A stretch of 64,000 bases of DNA from Dactylonectria macrodidyma (GCA_020744425.1 JAGMUV010000003.1:4690685-4754684); one strand, 5' to 3'; positions 23,231 through 34,213 are shown, counted from the stretch's first letter. A program made the numbers and translations. Notes: generated from the letters alone by a model not told the origin.

Positions 23231-23986
23231 ATGGCGACCATCGACTATTACAGCGTTCTCACGCAAAGGTTCACCTTTGACAACACTTGGCTCCTTTTTT
23301 CTGCCGCCGTTTCTTTTTCTGTCGGCTACATACAATATATTTATGCTATCAGGCTTTCTCTTCGTGATGGAAAAGGATGGATGCCATTCTGGATGCATTC
23401 GTTTTACCTGGCTCATGACTCTGTTTGGTCATATGTTCTTAGCAACATCGCCCCACAGTACAATGGACATTGGTTTCTGAGAGCAACCTCGACCGCTCTT
23501 CTCGTGTGGAGTGCGTTGGAAGTCTACTGCATCTGGTGGTCTGTTACAAAGGGGCGCGAGGCAACCTTTTCTTCGATTCTTGGGCCGAATCCCGGTTTAC
23601 GGCCCGTACTGTGGTATGTCGCCATGATGCAGGTGGGGATGTACTGTATTGTCATCCTGTTGATGCAACTGATGGGCGATGGATGCCTGATGCAATGGTT
23701 TTGCCTCACGAATGTCGTGATCGTAATGGGTCCGACCCATGAATATTTGCGCCGCAGTTCCAGAGACGGGCTTTCTCTAGGTCTCTGCCTCGTGAACATT
23801 TTTGGCACCGCATGGACATTTGCGCCCTTCGGGTTCTGGGTTTCTGCACTCCCCGAAATCTTTGACACCCAGACATACTACTTTGTTGGCTCAGTTTTCT
23901 GCGCATACGCCATATGGACCTTTTCAATTGTTGCCGGCTATCCCCCCAAAGCTTCAGCCAAGAAGGGAGGAAGCCCTATTTGGTAA
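23231..23986 (+). CDS. Seven-TM protein, possible membrane terpene cyclase-like
   Basis: 251 aa from the ATG at 23231; an in-frame ATG at 23123 would add 36 unpersuasive residues. Seven hydrophobic segments are visible at about residues 20-40, 53-73, 82-103, 123-145, 152-170, 181-201 and 213-235, with a short lysine-rich tail. The size, TM count and the YIQYIYAIRLSLRDGKGWMPFWMHSFYLAHDSVW stretch after TM1 recall the small fungal membrane terpene cyclases of meroterpenoid pathways (Pyr4/PaxB type), but this is a remote resemblance judged by eye. Acidic residues possibly in or near the membrane include E97 (WSALEVYCIWW) and D63 (AHDSVW). It shares a CCTCGG promoter motif with the YCII/SDR pair. 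Alternatives are an uncharacterised fungal membrane family; no signal peptide is seen. Confidence 0.75.
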   Translation: MATIDYYSVLTQRFTFDNTWLLFSAAVSFSVGYIQYIYAIRLSLRDGKGWMPFWMHSFYLAHDSVWSYVLSNIAPQYNGHWFLRATSTALLVWSALEVYCIWWSVTKGREATFSSILGPNPGLRPVLWYVAMMQVGMYCIVILLMQLMGDGCLMQWFCLTNVVIVMGPTHEYLRRSSRDGLSLGLCLVNIFGTAWTFAPFGFWVSALPEIFDTQTYYFVGSVFCAYAIWTFSIVAGYPPKASAKKGGSPIW

Positions 23987-24153
23987 ATTTTTTCAATCGA
24001 CCGAACTAGGTAGAATTCGTCGGATAAGGATTTCACATGATGGCAAGGGCTATTCCCAGCACTTTTTCTTGCAGAGACCGAAACAGATAATGGGATCGGT
24101 TAAGGGGCAGAGGGGACCAAGTCTATCAAACATGTAATCATGGTTAACTCACA

Positions 24154-24941
24154 TCATGATAGAGCATCCGAAGCGGCGTAAATAGTTGACGTGTGGATCA
24201 ATTGCATGCGCCGCGACAAAATTGGGGTCATAGGAGTCTCGATCCGACCCGGTGACGCAGCAGCACCTGCTAAGCTGACCCAGGAGGGACGTATGCGAGA
24301 TGAAACCCCGAAAGCGACGGTTGATGCTTGAACAGTCCATGCTGTGTCAGACATTTGTCCCTTGGTGACCACCGTGGAAAGAATAATACCTCCTGCATCC
24401 AGCGACAACACATAGTCAGATTCTAGCTCATTCTGGTTGTCGGTGCTGTCCCTCTTCAAACATACATCAACGAAATCATTCAGCGACAGCACAGCAGTTT
24501 GGGGCGTTTGCTGGTCCCCAAACTTGACTTTGATCGTCATAAGCCTTAAGTCAAAGCTCACGTACCCTGCACACGTACAGGTGGCGTCAAGGCTGAGCCT
24601 GCCGTGAGTGAATTCCCGCAGACTGGGGCTGTACTAGGAGGTAACGACTAGACTTCCAGTAGGGCGGCATTCGCTGTTGAGTAGAAACTGAAGTCAGCGC
24701 TATCGAGTCTTGGACGAAGAGATAGCCATTGGTCATGTCTGCAGTGGCTGAAAAGTCAAGCTCGACGAACGCGATGACGTTATCGGGCTGGTCCCTCGGG
24801 GATGAGGCAGCTGCAATGCCGAGAATAGCAGTTTTATTGACTTGTGGCTGGGAAGCGAGCGTCAACATGGTTAAGAGATCAACTACCTCACATGCTATCC
24901 CCAGCACTCCTACAGCAGCCCATAAAGCCCCATTATCCTAA
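24154..24941 (-). other. Unrecognised coding-like remnant
   Basis: Two adjacent minus-strand open stretches look more protein-like than chance. One (about 24587-24941) reads ALWAAVGVLGIACEVVDLLTML then IAFVELDFSATADMTNGYLFVQDSI. The second (about 24154-24600) reads SLREFTHGRLSLDATCTCAGYVSFD then LRLMTIKVKFGDQQTPQTAVLSLNDF. I could not find a convincing splice joining them, and the first has no start codon before the AT-rich block begins at 24945. Possibly a membrane-anchored protein whose 5' end was lost to repeat insertion. Function unknown. Confidence 0.25.
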
Positions 24942-24944
24942 GTA

Positions 24945-25440
24945 ATAATTTAATAAACTTTTTTTAAATATTATAATAAGAATTTAATAAGTTTTTATAT
25001 ACAAATAGTATTTTTTATAATTTTCTAATAGTTATTTATTTTTAATTATCATATCTTTTTTAATTTTTGCTTATTTATGAAGGTTTTCATCCTTAGCAGC
25101 GCATACTTAAAGGGGGGCCAGAGGTTAAACACGTTAAAAAATAAACTAATAGTAAGAATACCAATATGAGGGCCTAAAACCCAAGCCCAAGGCAACAGTA
25201 AATTAGAATAACTAGAATTTCTACTGCATCAGGGTGCGATCCTTGCTGTCCTAACTAACCCTTTTGAGATGCGTTGAGCAGCTAAGGAAAAAGTATAGTA
25301 TATTAATATATAAGTTAATAATGAAGATATATTATAAGTTATATTAATTTATAATATTATTTAACTTTAATTACAATATTATATTTGAGTTGAGTTTCTA
25401 TTTGTAAATATGATGCTTATAATTCTAAGTAATACATATT
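24945..25440 (+). repeat. AT-rich eroded repeat, copy 2
   Basis: Very AT-rich. The core at about 25107-25240 (GGGGGGCCAGAGGTTAAAC, AAACTAATAGTAAGAATA, GGGCCTAAAACCCAAGCC, AATAACTAGA) matches the core at 17306-17440 in order and orientation. The MULE transposon inserted directly at its right end. Confidence 0.65.
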
Positions 25441-25444
25441 TAAA

Positions 25445-25488
25445 GAGTAGTGCTATTCGGGCTGTATGATATTGCTATCCGGGCTGTA
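25445..25488 (+). repeat. Left TIR of the MULE
   Basis: Begins GAGTAGTGCTATTCGGGCTG; contains an internal duplication (TGCTATTCGGGCTGTA and TGCTATCCGGGCTGTA), possibly paired transposase-binding sites. Confidence 0.95.
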
Positions 25489-25689
25489 CCCAAAATACGC
25501 TTGCCTAAAGAGGGAAATTTATCACATGACTTCCAAAACGCTAGCCACATTAGGAAAGGCTTATAGTCACGTGATCACCCTCGCTTACAACACCCCGCGA
25601 TATCGGATCGCAATTCCTAGGCCAACTTAGACCTTTTACTATCGCGTCGCCCCTCTGCTATTCCACACAACCATTTCTCACGAGTCACA

Positions 25690-28067
25690 ATGACTCAATC
25701 TCACGCTGAAGACGATGCCGTCAACGGCATCTTTTCCCTAGGTTCTCAAATCCCACCGCCGCCGCCGTCAGCGCAATTCTCGTCTCTGGATGACCTCGTC
25801 AAGTCTCTGCAAGACTTCTATCGCAAGAACGGCGCCGCCTTAGTGAAGAAGTCACCTGGTAACTATCGTGAGATTCATGGCGTTAGGCAGCCAACTTATA
25901 TTCAACTGCGTTGTGACCGCGGTGACGCTCGTGAGTGTGAAGCTGCTGGTGTACGCAAATCCAGTACGCAAAAGGTCGACTGCCCGTTCAAGATCACAGC
26001 GTCAGCAACGCAAAAGCTCAACTATCTCTGGACCTACCGAGTCGCGGTCTCTGATCATAACCACGGCCCGTCCCTCGACCCGTCCGCACACGTGATGCAT
26101 CGCCGCCGCACACCAGAGCAGCTAGAAGTCGAGCGATCTCTTTTCAAGCACAAATCCCTCCCCGCCCGCGAGATGAGTGATATCATACGTGATGTGACGA
26201 TCGAGCCGTCTTTCTTTCGACAAAAAGACATCTATAATGACCGTCAGAAGCTGCGGCAGGCATCCCTCGGCGGCAAAACAGCGACGCAGGCGTGGATCGG
26301 CTCCCTCCAAGATCAGGGTCTCAAGCACCTCGTACGGTATAGTGCTGACCGCAAAGTTGAGGCTGTTTTCTGGACTTATCCTTGGTGTGAGCTGATGTGG
26401 AAGAGGTTTCCAGAGGTTCTTGGTATGGACAATACATACAAGACTAATCGCTTTAAAATGTACCTTTTCCAGGTCACTGGCGTCACAGACCAAAAGTCTG
26501 TAGCTAACTTTGGCTTTGGCCTCATCAACTCCGAAAAAGAGGAAGGATTTCAGTGGCTTTGTGACCAAGTAGATGATTTCCGCCGTTTCCTTGGAATCCG
26601 AGTGCCTTCTGTTGTCATCACTGACAAGGAAATAGCCCTAAAAAACGCCCTTTATGTGACCTTTCCAGACACGCAGCAGCAGTTGTGCGTCTTTCACATC
26701 AACGCCAACATCAAGGCTAAGATCGCAGCCCGTTGGAAGGACCCAAAAGACGCCGATGCTGATGAAGATACTGACGATGATGACGATGATGACGATTGTA
26801 TGCCAACGCCTAGTCTCAGTGATCGACATCATGAAGCCCTCTATCGCGAGGCCAATGAAGGAACTTACGGCAATCGAGACTCAGCATCACCAGCACCGCC
26901 GCCTAGCACACAAGGTGAATTGACCCGCGAGACGATGTTTTCCGCCTGGCACCGAGTCATCTATGCCGACCAAGTGAGTGACTTCAAGGCGGCTTGGGCC
27001 TCGATGAACGATGCATACAACCCACAGCAAAAGTCAATCCTTCGATACATCTCAAGGGAGTATATGCCTTGGCGGGAACAGTGGGCAAAGTGCTACATTT
27101 GCCGCTATCGTAACTTCGGCCAGAGGGTTAACAGCCCTGTTGAGACTGCTCACAAGGATGTGAAGTCATTCCTAGTCACCGGCACCGGTGACCTGCTTCA
27201 CCTACACAAAGCTATCCAACAGATGTTGAAAAAGAAGCAGCGTGACTATGAGCAACAGGCAGCTAGAATGATGATGCGTCAGCGACGAGAATACATGGGC
27301 CGGGAATGGCTTGGTAAGGTTCCCTTACAAATAACCTACGCTGCTGTCGATTTGCTTGTCAAGCAGCATCGATTTGCTGAGGCAGCTTTCCTATCACTCA
27401 CGCAGCCGACCCCCGAGCCGTTGAGACCGTGTTCCGGCAACTTCACACAGCAATACGGTCTTCCCTGCAGTCACTATATCTACGACTTGCTGGTGACTAA
27501 AGAGCCGTTGTTAAAGGAAGTTATCCTGCCCCGCTGGTGGCTCCATAAACCTCTGGTAGGAATTACAGCTCTTAGTATGAGAAATCTACTAATTTCTATC
27601 TCTAGGACCTCGAAGAGCCACTTCTACTGATCCGCGACCCTGACGTTGTCGCTAACCTCCGCGGCCGACCTCGAATACCTGTGAATAAGAAGCTCACGAT
27701 ACCCTCATATCTACAAGCCAGTGTGACCTCGAGTCCCCAGCAACAGACCCAAAGCCAACAGACCCCCCGGCAGCCTCGCCAAAACCCACAGACGACCCGC
27801 CGGCTCAACCCAAGCGTACGGCGCACGCTGTCACAGACCGAGCTTGTGGACACACCAAGCAGCCAACAGTCCCGAAAACTGTCAACGCCAAGATCACGAG
27901 GCCATACAAATACAAGGGGAAGAGGATCTAGAGGAGGACGAGGTAGAGGGAGGGGCGCCGGGGCCGTGGCCGCGGCTCCGGCCCGGTCACAGTCATCAGC
28001 GTCGTCAGCCGTTGAAGATGTCATTATCATTCCTGCTACGCAGCCGGAATATTATTCGGACCGATAG
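25690..28067 (+). CDS. MULE-family transposase
   Basis: Two exons, 25690-27555 and 27606-28067 (intron with CTACTAAT branch and CTCTAG acceptor), giving 775 aa. Residues about 70-126 form a FAR1/FLYWCH-like zinc finger (C75, C98, H123, H125: LRCDRG, DCPFK, DHNHG). The MULE catalytic domain holds D246 (VLGMDNTYKTNRF), D312 (VVITDKEIALKNAL), the CVFHIN helix near 333, and E485 (FGQRVNSPVETAHKDVKSF), giving a full DDE triad. A SWIM-like zinc motif lies at C581, C593 and H595 (CSGNFTQQYGLPCSH) with WWLHKPL just before the splice. An acidic run (about 355-369) interrupts the domain. The C-terminal tail is Arg/Gly-rich (RGRGSRGGRGRGRG) and probably binds nucleic acid. No key residue is missing. Confidence 0.93.
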
Positions 28068-28267
28068 AAATACTATTTTTCAGAAGAAACACCGGAAATG
28101 CGTTTTTTGAACGATTTGGTTGTAGCCGGGCTCGCGGGCTGTTGTGATGTGTTGACCTTGATTGAATTGGCCTGATGTTATTCACGTTCTTTGACTTACA
28201 CTGTAATTTTGGTGTGGCGGGGAGCATTTGCCGAATGCGGTTGAAAATTACGTGGTCATGTGATCGA

Positions 28268-28311
28268 TACAGCCCGGATAGCAATATCATACAGCCCGAA
28301 TAGCACTACTC
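28268..28311 (-). repeat. Right TIR of the MULE
   Basis: Exact reverse complement of 25445-25488; followed by the TSD copy at 28312-28319. Confidence 0.95.
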
Positions 28312-28319
28312 TATTTAAA

Positions 28320-28743
28320 TGAAGGCTAGGAGTTAACTTGTGAAATGCCTGGTGCCGTGGCATTAGATCGCTGCATCCATTTCCTGCTGATTCTTATCAT
28401 TGACAAGAAATGGATCAACAAGATTTCGAGTTTTCAATGATTCCCAACCGGAAGCATCACGATCATCGAAGTCTTTGACAATGCCTCGCGTTTTATGCAT
28501 GCGAATACTCATCATTTTACAAGACAAGCCGAACTGCTGAACGATCGAGATGTTACCGCCTCTGCTAGTAAAGTCAAGAGCCAGCGAGCAGTAACTACCT
28601 TAAATATCATTCAACATAGCTCCACGAACATATACCTCGTCACTATATTAACTACAGACTCTTCACTGAACAAAGCTTGTGCTTCTTTGTATTGGTTGAT
28701 AGGGGTTGGGATGGGACTCCGTTGATTAACTCCCAGAGGTGGT
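28320..28743. other. Intergenic, nothing seen
   Basis: Short random ORFs only, between the transposon and the stop of the PF11951 regulator. Confidence 0.5.
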
Positions 28744-30512
28744 TCAGGTATAGAGTGATACATCCGTTGTCCCACTTTCAAACCAAATGCGCAAAGCTGG
28801 ACTGTCGCATACCGGCCTAAACCACAAGTACCTCTTCAGCCGTGGATAAAGCGCGCCCCAGGATGTGTCCCGTGAAATCCTTTCAATGTGATCGCTATAC
28901 AGGACTTGGAGCTGTGTGAACCTGGCAGCAATTGCGCCTAAAACGGTGGCCCAAGTCAGAAATTCTAGGACACAAGGGTCCCCTGCATGTTCTCCCCACT
29001 GCATCGCCTCGATCAACCGCAATAGTCTTGTCGAGTTGCGTAGTTTGATTCCCGTATGTGAAGGACTCGGGAGAATAACCATGTCGAGATAAAGAAGGGC
29101 ACAAAGTCGGCAGATCTCACGAAGGGTAGTAGTGATATCGAGACTCAACTGTAGGTCTAGGTTGCTTTTGTCACTCGGTTTCAAATATGAAGGAGTAGAC
29201 AAAAGGGTATGTGACACCCAATCGCAGTTGTTTGCTAAGGCATCAAGTGATGTCGGAGCCCCAGGTCCGCCACGGCAATAGTGATCGAGCGCGGCCGTGA
29301 TCTCCATCATAACTTGGAGAATATTGATCATCTTACGCTCAAGGCAGGAAGGCCACCACGCATCAGGACTTGGGGGGAGACCTTTGCCCAGGGTTATGAG
29401 CATTTCGTTAGCTTCTATATCAGGTGTCCATTGCCCTCCCTCAATAATCGATTTCAGCTGACGTGGACATGGAAAACTGGGTGCAGCCTCCACTCGGGCA
29501 CAGTAAACTAAATCGAATCTGAAAGGGGGGTCAGTGAGGAAGATTCTAGGTTAACTAGGACTTTTAAAATTCGATGGAAACTCACATTGGCAATACATAG
29601 CCAAAGGCGTGTTGATCAATATTGGATATCCCGCCCTTGCGCTCGATGAGATAATAAAGAGCATTGATGTGCTCATTACCAAAATTCATCCGGCCGTAGA
29701 TATGGTAATCGCGGTATGTGGCCAAAGGGGATAGCGGGTGCGGCTCTGGTCGGTCTGAGAGGTCGAAGCTCCCATGAATAGCGAGGACAAAGATAGCTAG
29801 GAGTATGCTCTCGTTGATTGCTTCCGAAAATTCGGCTATCAGAGATCGTAGAGATTTAATCGCCTGGACTTTGCACTGTAGTCCCGTTGTGATGATGCGA
29901 TTTCGCACATGAGAGGTAGGGCAAGAAATCACGTAATGAGTAGACGCGCCCAATACTTGAGCATAAAATGTCGCAGGGCATTCCATGGTTCTCCACATCC
30001 ATGATTGCGCGAAGTCACGTCTGCCGCTTTCTGATTCCCCGAATGGCGGAATCGTCGTGGTGAACACTGGAAGCATCTCATTAGAGCCACGGGATTCAAT
30101 GTGTGGGCAACGTAACTTTACCATAGTGAAGCATAAACCACTCATTCCATTTCGGCTTTGAAACAGCGAAAGAGTCAAATGGATCCCAACCCATAGACTT
30201 GACCGCGCACGATGTGATGTGACCACTCGTCGCTGCACCTGTACAACGGCGACCATTGTTAGCAGTGGTCGATGCTCGGTGCTCTTTCTTATGGTTCTCG
30301 TTGGGCTCAGCGGCGGGGCTAGAATCAGTGCGGTGTTGCATTGTGTCCGGAAAGTAAGATATGAACTTGAGGTGTCCTGGCCGTGCGGACTTGAGACGAG
30401 CTTGCCTCGAGACATGGGCACGTGCCTCGGCATTCAGCTGGCCATTGCCTGGAGGATCTGAGGTGGATTCATGGCGCAGAAAGAATAATGTACAGGCTTG
30501 TTTTGCAGCCAT
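28744..30512 (-). CDS. Fungal-specific transcription factor-like protein (PF11951 type)
   Basis: Three exons: 30122-30512, 29586-30066 and 28744-29518, giving 548 aa with matching phases; donors GTAAAG and GTGAGT. The N terminus (CTLFFLRHESTSDPP then LNAEARAHVSRQARLK) is the usual opening of PF11951 proteins, which often lack a Zn2Cys6 cluster; none is seen here. Following segments WNEWFMLHYVFTTTIPPFG, AIKSLRSLIAEFSEAINESILLAIFVLAIHG, HIYGRMNFGNEHINALYYLIERKGG and IFDLVYCARVEAAPSF (across the splice) match the family domain. The C-terminal half is alpha-helical. Likely nuclear; targets unknown. It sits between an intact transposon and a FunK1 relic with no obvious partner genes. Confidence 0.85.
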
Positions 30513-31099
30513 TGCTACCTCGCAGACTGGAACTGATGCGTGAATAGACGAGAAGGACGTAGATTGTGTGGCTGAATCCAGCCAACATCAATCCAGAAGG
30601 TGGAGGCATCCCTTTTGAGACAGGGGCAAGGCAATTTCAGCACAAGGCTAGCGCTGAGTTTCGAAATCGCGTAGAGCACTTGTGGGGGCTTCCCTCTGCT
30701 CCGGGGTTCCCCGTAGTCGCTTCCGCTCTCACAAGTACCCCGCAACGGGGGGCCAGGACGATCGGCTGCATCCCTGTCACTGTAACCCTTTCTATGCCTC
30801 GGCCACGGTAGCAAGCCTAGTTCAAAGGGTGCAATGACGACGAAAAGGAGTCACTCTATGAGAGAGGAGCCATCCTAGGGACTAGAATCAAAAATGACCG
30901 TCAAAACCCGCCAGTTCGCGTCCCGGAGATTGTGCCCTGTCGATCATCGATGAAACTTATCCTGGTTTCAGACGTTGCAAACACAGCTTTACCCAAGTTG
31001 GAATGCCAACCTTTTCTTGTTCAAGAAATGCCCCCGCTTCAATCCTCACGGTCATCTTGTTCCTATTGGTGTTGAAAGTGATTTTCCTCGACCTGAACA
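30513..31099. other. Intergenic, no supported gene
   Basis: Putative promoter of the PF11951 gene. The minus strand around 30950-31070 has some coding-like texture, possibly more of the FunK1 relic, but I cannot align it. Confidence 0.4.
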
Positions 31100-31357
31100 A
31101 GACTTGACCAGCAAGGCGCACACTTCACGACCTCGTCAATGATGAGATGTTGTGTCTGGCCGTCTCGTTCGATTTCAATATACCGCTCGCCGCCGGATGT
31201 GATGATGATTGGGTCGAATCTAAGCTTTTCTTCATTCATTCAGAGAAACTCGAGTATTGCGGTCACAAACCGCTGCCCACCATCCTTCTTGTTGATGTCG
31301 AATTGCTTAGAGGTAATACCCCACATACGATTCACAGAGGGCAAAGGCTTAGATGAA
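31100..31357 (-). pseudogene. FunK1 protein-kinase-like fragment
   Basis: Reading from 31357 leftward gives QRFVTAILEFL, a TGA stop where the family has Trp, then MNEEKLRFDPII, RYIEIERDGQTQHLIIDE and VVKCAPC. This is the N-terminal lead-in of fungal FunK1-type kinases (PF17667), which normally exceed 600 aa; the kinase core is absent. The stop fits a TGG to TGA transition. The Tc1/mariner relic begins 147 bp to the right. Confidence 0.6.
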
Positions 31358-31503
31358 GTTGAAAACTAGTTAATGCCATTTCCGCTCATGTTTAGACACC
31401 AAGCTTGTTTGAAGCATGTCAGACGGCAAGTAATTAGGCCGTAGTGGGGCAAGCGATTTGATCCCCTGAGATTTAAGAGTAATAGGGGTTAGAGTGGGAT
31501 CTA

Positions 31504-32346
31504 CAGTTGTGTGCAAAAGTTCCGACAACTGTAAAAAGTGGATCTGCAGCGATTATTTTAGTACGATAATTAAAAAGTAAGAAAAAAGTAATAAATATAT
31601 AAAATAAAATACTTTTTTAAATAGTTTTAGATATTTTAATACTATTATATAATTAAAAGATTTTTAAATATCTTTTTTATTTACTACTTATTTATTTTTC
31701 AATTTCTAAAATAAGTAGACTTAAATAAAGAAGTACTAAAAGTTTCTTAACTTCTAACCTCTATAATTAGATATTAATAAATAAATAATTTTTTAAATTA
31801 TTAATTTTAAAAATAAATTTCATTTTGTCAATAAAGAGTATTTTTTCTAAATATAATAAAATTTTATAGATTTATATAAAGCCTTTTAAAATAATAGTAT
31901 TTTTATAAAAAATTTAGTTTTACTAAGAAATTTTAATAATTTTTAAATATATTTATTATTTTAAATATTATTTAAATAATATAAATAACTTTAAAACATT
32001 TTTATAAAATAAAATTATAATTATATATTATATAATACTAATATAAAAAGTAAATTTTAATATTTAATATTAAATAAACTTATTTATAAATTCTTAAAAT
32101 AATAGAGATTTTGAAAATTAAAATAAAAAAAGACCTTTATTAAAATAAAATTTATAAATATAAATAATAGATATAAATATTAATAAAAGTAAGTTTAAAT
32201 AAATATGCTATTATTTTAGTTAAATATATTTAAAAAGTATTTTTTATATAAGTTAAATATATTTTTCTATTTATTATAAGATGTAGTAATAAAATTCTCT
32301 CTCCAGACCCACTTTTTCCATTGTCGGAACTTTTGCACACCCACTG
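31504..32346 (+). mobile_element. RIP-eroded Tc1/mariner-like element, 843 bp
   Basis: Imperfect inverted repeats of about 43 bp: left 31504-31546 starts CAGTTGTGTGCAAAAGTTCC, right 32304-32346 read inward starts CAGTGGGTGTGCAAAAGTTC. Both share GTGCAAAAGTTCCGACAA and AAAAAGTGG. Flanking dinucleotides are TA on both sides (31502-31503, 32347-32348), the Tc1/mariner target duplication. The interior is extremely AT-rich with no reading frame left, so it is either a RIPped internal-deletion copy or a MITE. Confidence 0.8.
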
Positions 32347-32698
32347 TACCAATTTGTCAGACCCCGAGACCTTAGCTGGTCACATCTAGGCCACAAGAAA
32401 AGTGGACCAGTGATCCAATTAGCGCCTTGTTCCTGGCGGTAAACAGATTTAGGACGCTACTCTGTTACCCTTCGTCCAAGTGAAGTGCTTGGTCTCTATT
32501 GGCATGACGCCATGGGATGGACGGCATGGTGAATCATAACTAAGTTTTACAGATGCACAAGGTTGATTAAGGCTGTCAACAAGGCGAGCAGATGGAAGCA
32601 TTTAAAACCCTTGAGTCCCTATTTTCACGTTGCCGTCTCTGGCATATCAGCACGCCACTAACCTTGATTCTGAGAGAACTACTTGCCTCATAACCACA

Positions 32699-33712
32699 AT
32701 GCCGGTTTATCAGTGGTCAGTAGTAGCTACGTTCGCCATGGGGATTGCTATAGTGATTGCCCGAGATTGGCAGCCCTGGAAACAGTCAAGCCTTGAAGCA
32801 ACTTACCCTAACGAGGATAATACGCGGCTATGTCTCAAGCCTAACGAGACAGCTGAAGCCTCCTTTGAGCTTGATGCACTCTTCCCCGATGGTATCAAAA
32901 TGAAATACGGCATTCAGGCGTTCGACACCGAGGAGATATTAGATCTCGCAACGGAGTAGCTGATCTATGACGAGTATGATAATCTCGTCAACACCGGGAT
33001 CTGGTTCGAGTATAGCAAGAGTAGCTACAACAAATCGAACGAGAGGGTCACTTGAGTGGGATCTGGATTTCGTGGAAGGGCTCAATGGCATGACCAAAGG
33101 TGGGAACGGCGGCTGCGATGGTGTCTTTGGCAAGTTATGCGCCGATGGTTTCATTGAGGCGCTTCGAAAGCAGTTGTAGGAGTCAACGTTCCCTAGTGGT
33201 CGTAAGCCCATAAAACAGGTGGATCTTAGATCAGCCTACCGGTCGGTCAGCTTCACCAATCTCTCGTGTCCAGAGCCTGTTCTAGGTGCAGCTTTCCATC
33301 AAACTAAAAGTGAGCTACTCCTTTGTTGTAGCGCTATGCGCAGTGCTCTCTTGTGCTGTTCTGAAATGCTAATAGGGTGTGCACAGGAATTGCCTTTGAA
33401 ATGGAAGCGGACGAAGAGAGCTTCATCCAACACTCAGGCAACGCCTCTTGGGCTTACACGACGTACCCGCACGCTAACACTCTTGAAGAGGAGCGTAACA
33501 AGACGGCCTTTACTATTGTTGTTCAATACCCCTGCATTGAGGAGCTAGACAATTGGAACGAGGCGCCAAGAGAAGAGCGGTTTACACAGGACGACTTCGG
33601 CATACAGCTCGCCTGCATCATGCACCACAAGACCAACAAGGGTCAAGATCTGGGTAGCAAGGAGTCCTCTTCTGACGACTCTTTGTCGACGGGGCAAAAT
33701 GAGTCTGAATAA
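32699..33712 (+). pseudogene. Broken gene for an unknown membrane-anchored protein
   Basis: From the ATG at 32699 the frame reads MPVYQWSVVATFAMGIAIVIARDW (one likely signal anchor), LCLKPNETAEASFELDALFPDG, then a TAG stop near 32957, after which the same frame continues LIYDEYDNLVNTGIWFEYSK. A frameshift near 33050 leads to SLEWDLDFVEGLNGMTKGGNGGCDGVFGKLC. A further segment (about 33395-33712) reads GIAFEMEADEESFIQHSGNASWAYTTYPHAN. The cysteine and glycine pattern resembles an uncharacterised fungal extracellular family, but I cannot name it. The segments keep coding character, so loss is recent or the model misses introns. Confidence 0.5.
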
Positions 33713-34069
33713 TGAAAATGACGAGGACTTTGCCCTTCCCAGCGCTCGAGTTGGGCTGTTCTCACTTTTTTGGATTTGGAGCGACGGCCGTGGCCAACCT
33801 GATTTGAGTGCGATACGGGTGTGCCTTGTAGGATATACGTCCTGGTAAAACAGATAAGAATGACGAGATGAAAGCGAATACGAATACATAGCGTCTAATA
33901 CATCACTCAGTTCATGTTAAACATAAATACCAATGGTCGAGCCTTTGAGAGTAACGTATATCGGAGTTGGAGTCAAGTTTCGAAGCCATTTCTGTTATAA
34001 CCTAGGTTGAACTAGGCACTGACCTCATTACGCATCCTAGCAATGTCACGGTTTAGGCCACGAAAAGTA

Positions 34070-34213
34070 CTTGTGGGTGCCTGTATCTCGGCACCCCCTT
34101 GGGACCAGAAGCGGCCACAGGACGGGGCGCGCTATTTACTTTTTTCCCAATCAAGGGCTCCTTTTCCCAGTCAGTGAGCACCCATGGGACCGTCCGATAC
34201 AGGCCCCCACAAG
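34070..34213. mobile_element. MITE candidate 1, 144 bp with TA duplication
   Basis: Terminal inverted repeat of 18 bp with one mismatch (left CTTGTGGGTGCCTGTATC; right read inward CTTGTGGGGGCCTGTATC), flanked by TA at 34068-34069 and 34214-34215. No coding capacity. Typical of a Tc1/mariner-derived MITE. Confidence 0.6.

Larger units (their letters stand above)
25445..28311 (+). mobile_element. Intact Mutator-like element (MULE), 2867 bp
   Basis: Bounded by perfect 44-bp terminal inverted repeats (25445-25488 and 28268-28311, 44 of 44 identical) and flanked by a perfect 8-bp target duplication TATTTAAA (25437-25444 and 28312-28319). It encodes one transposase. The open reading frame, identical TIRs and exact TSD show recent insertion without RIP damage, unlike nearby repeats. 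The TIR itself carries two copies of a TTGCTATYCGGGCTGTA-like word. Confidence 0.95.
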
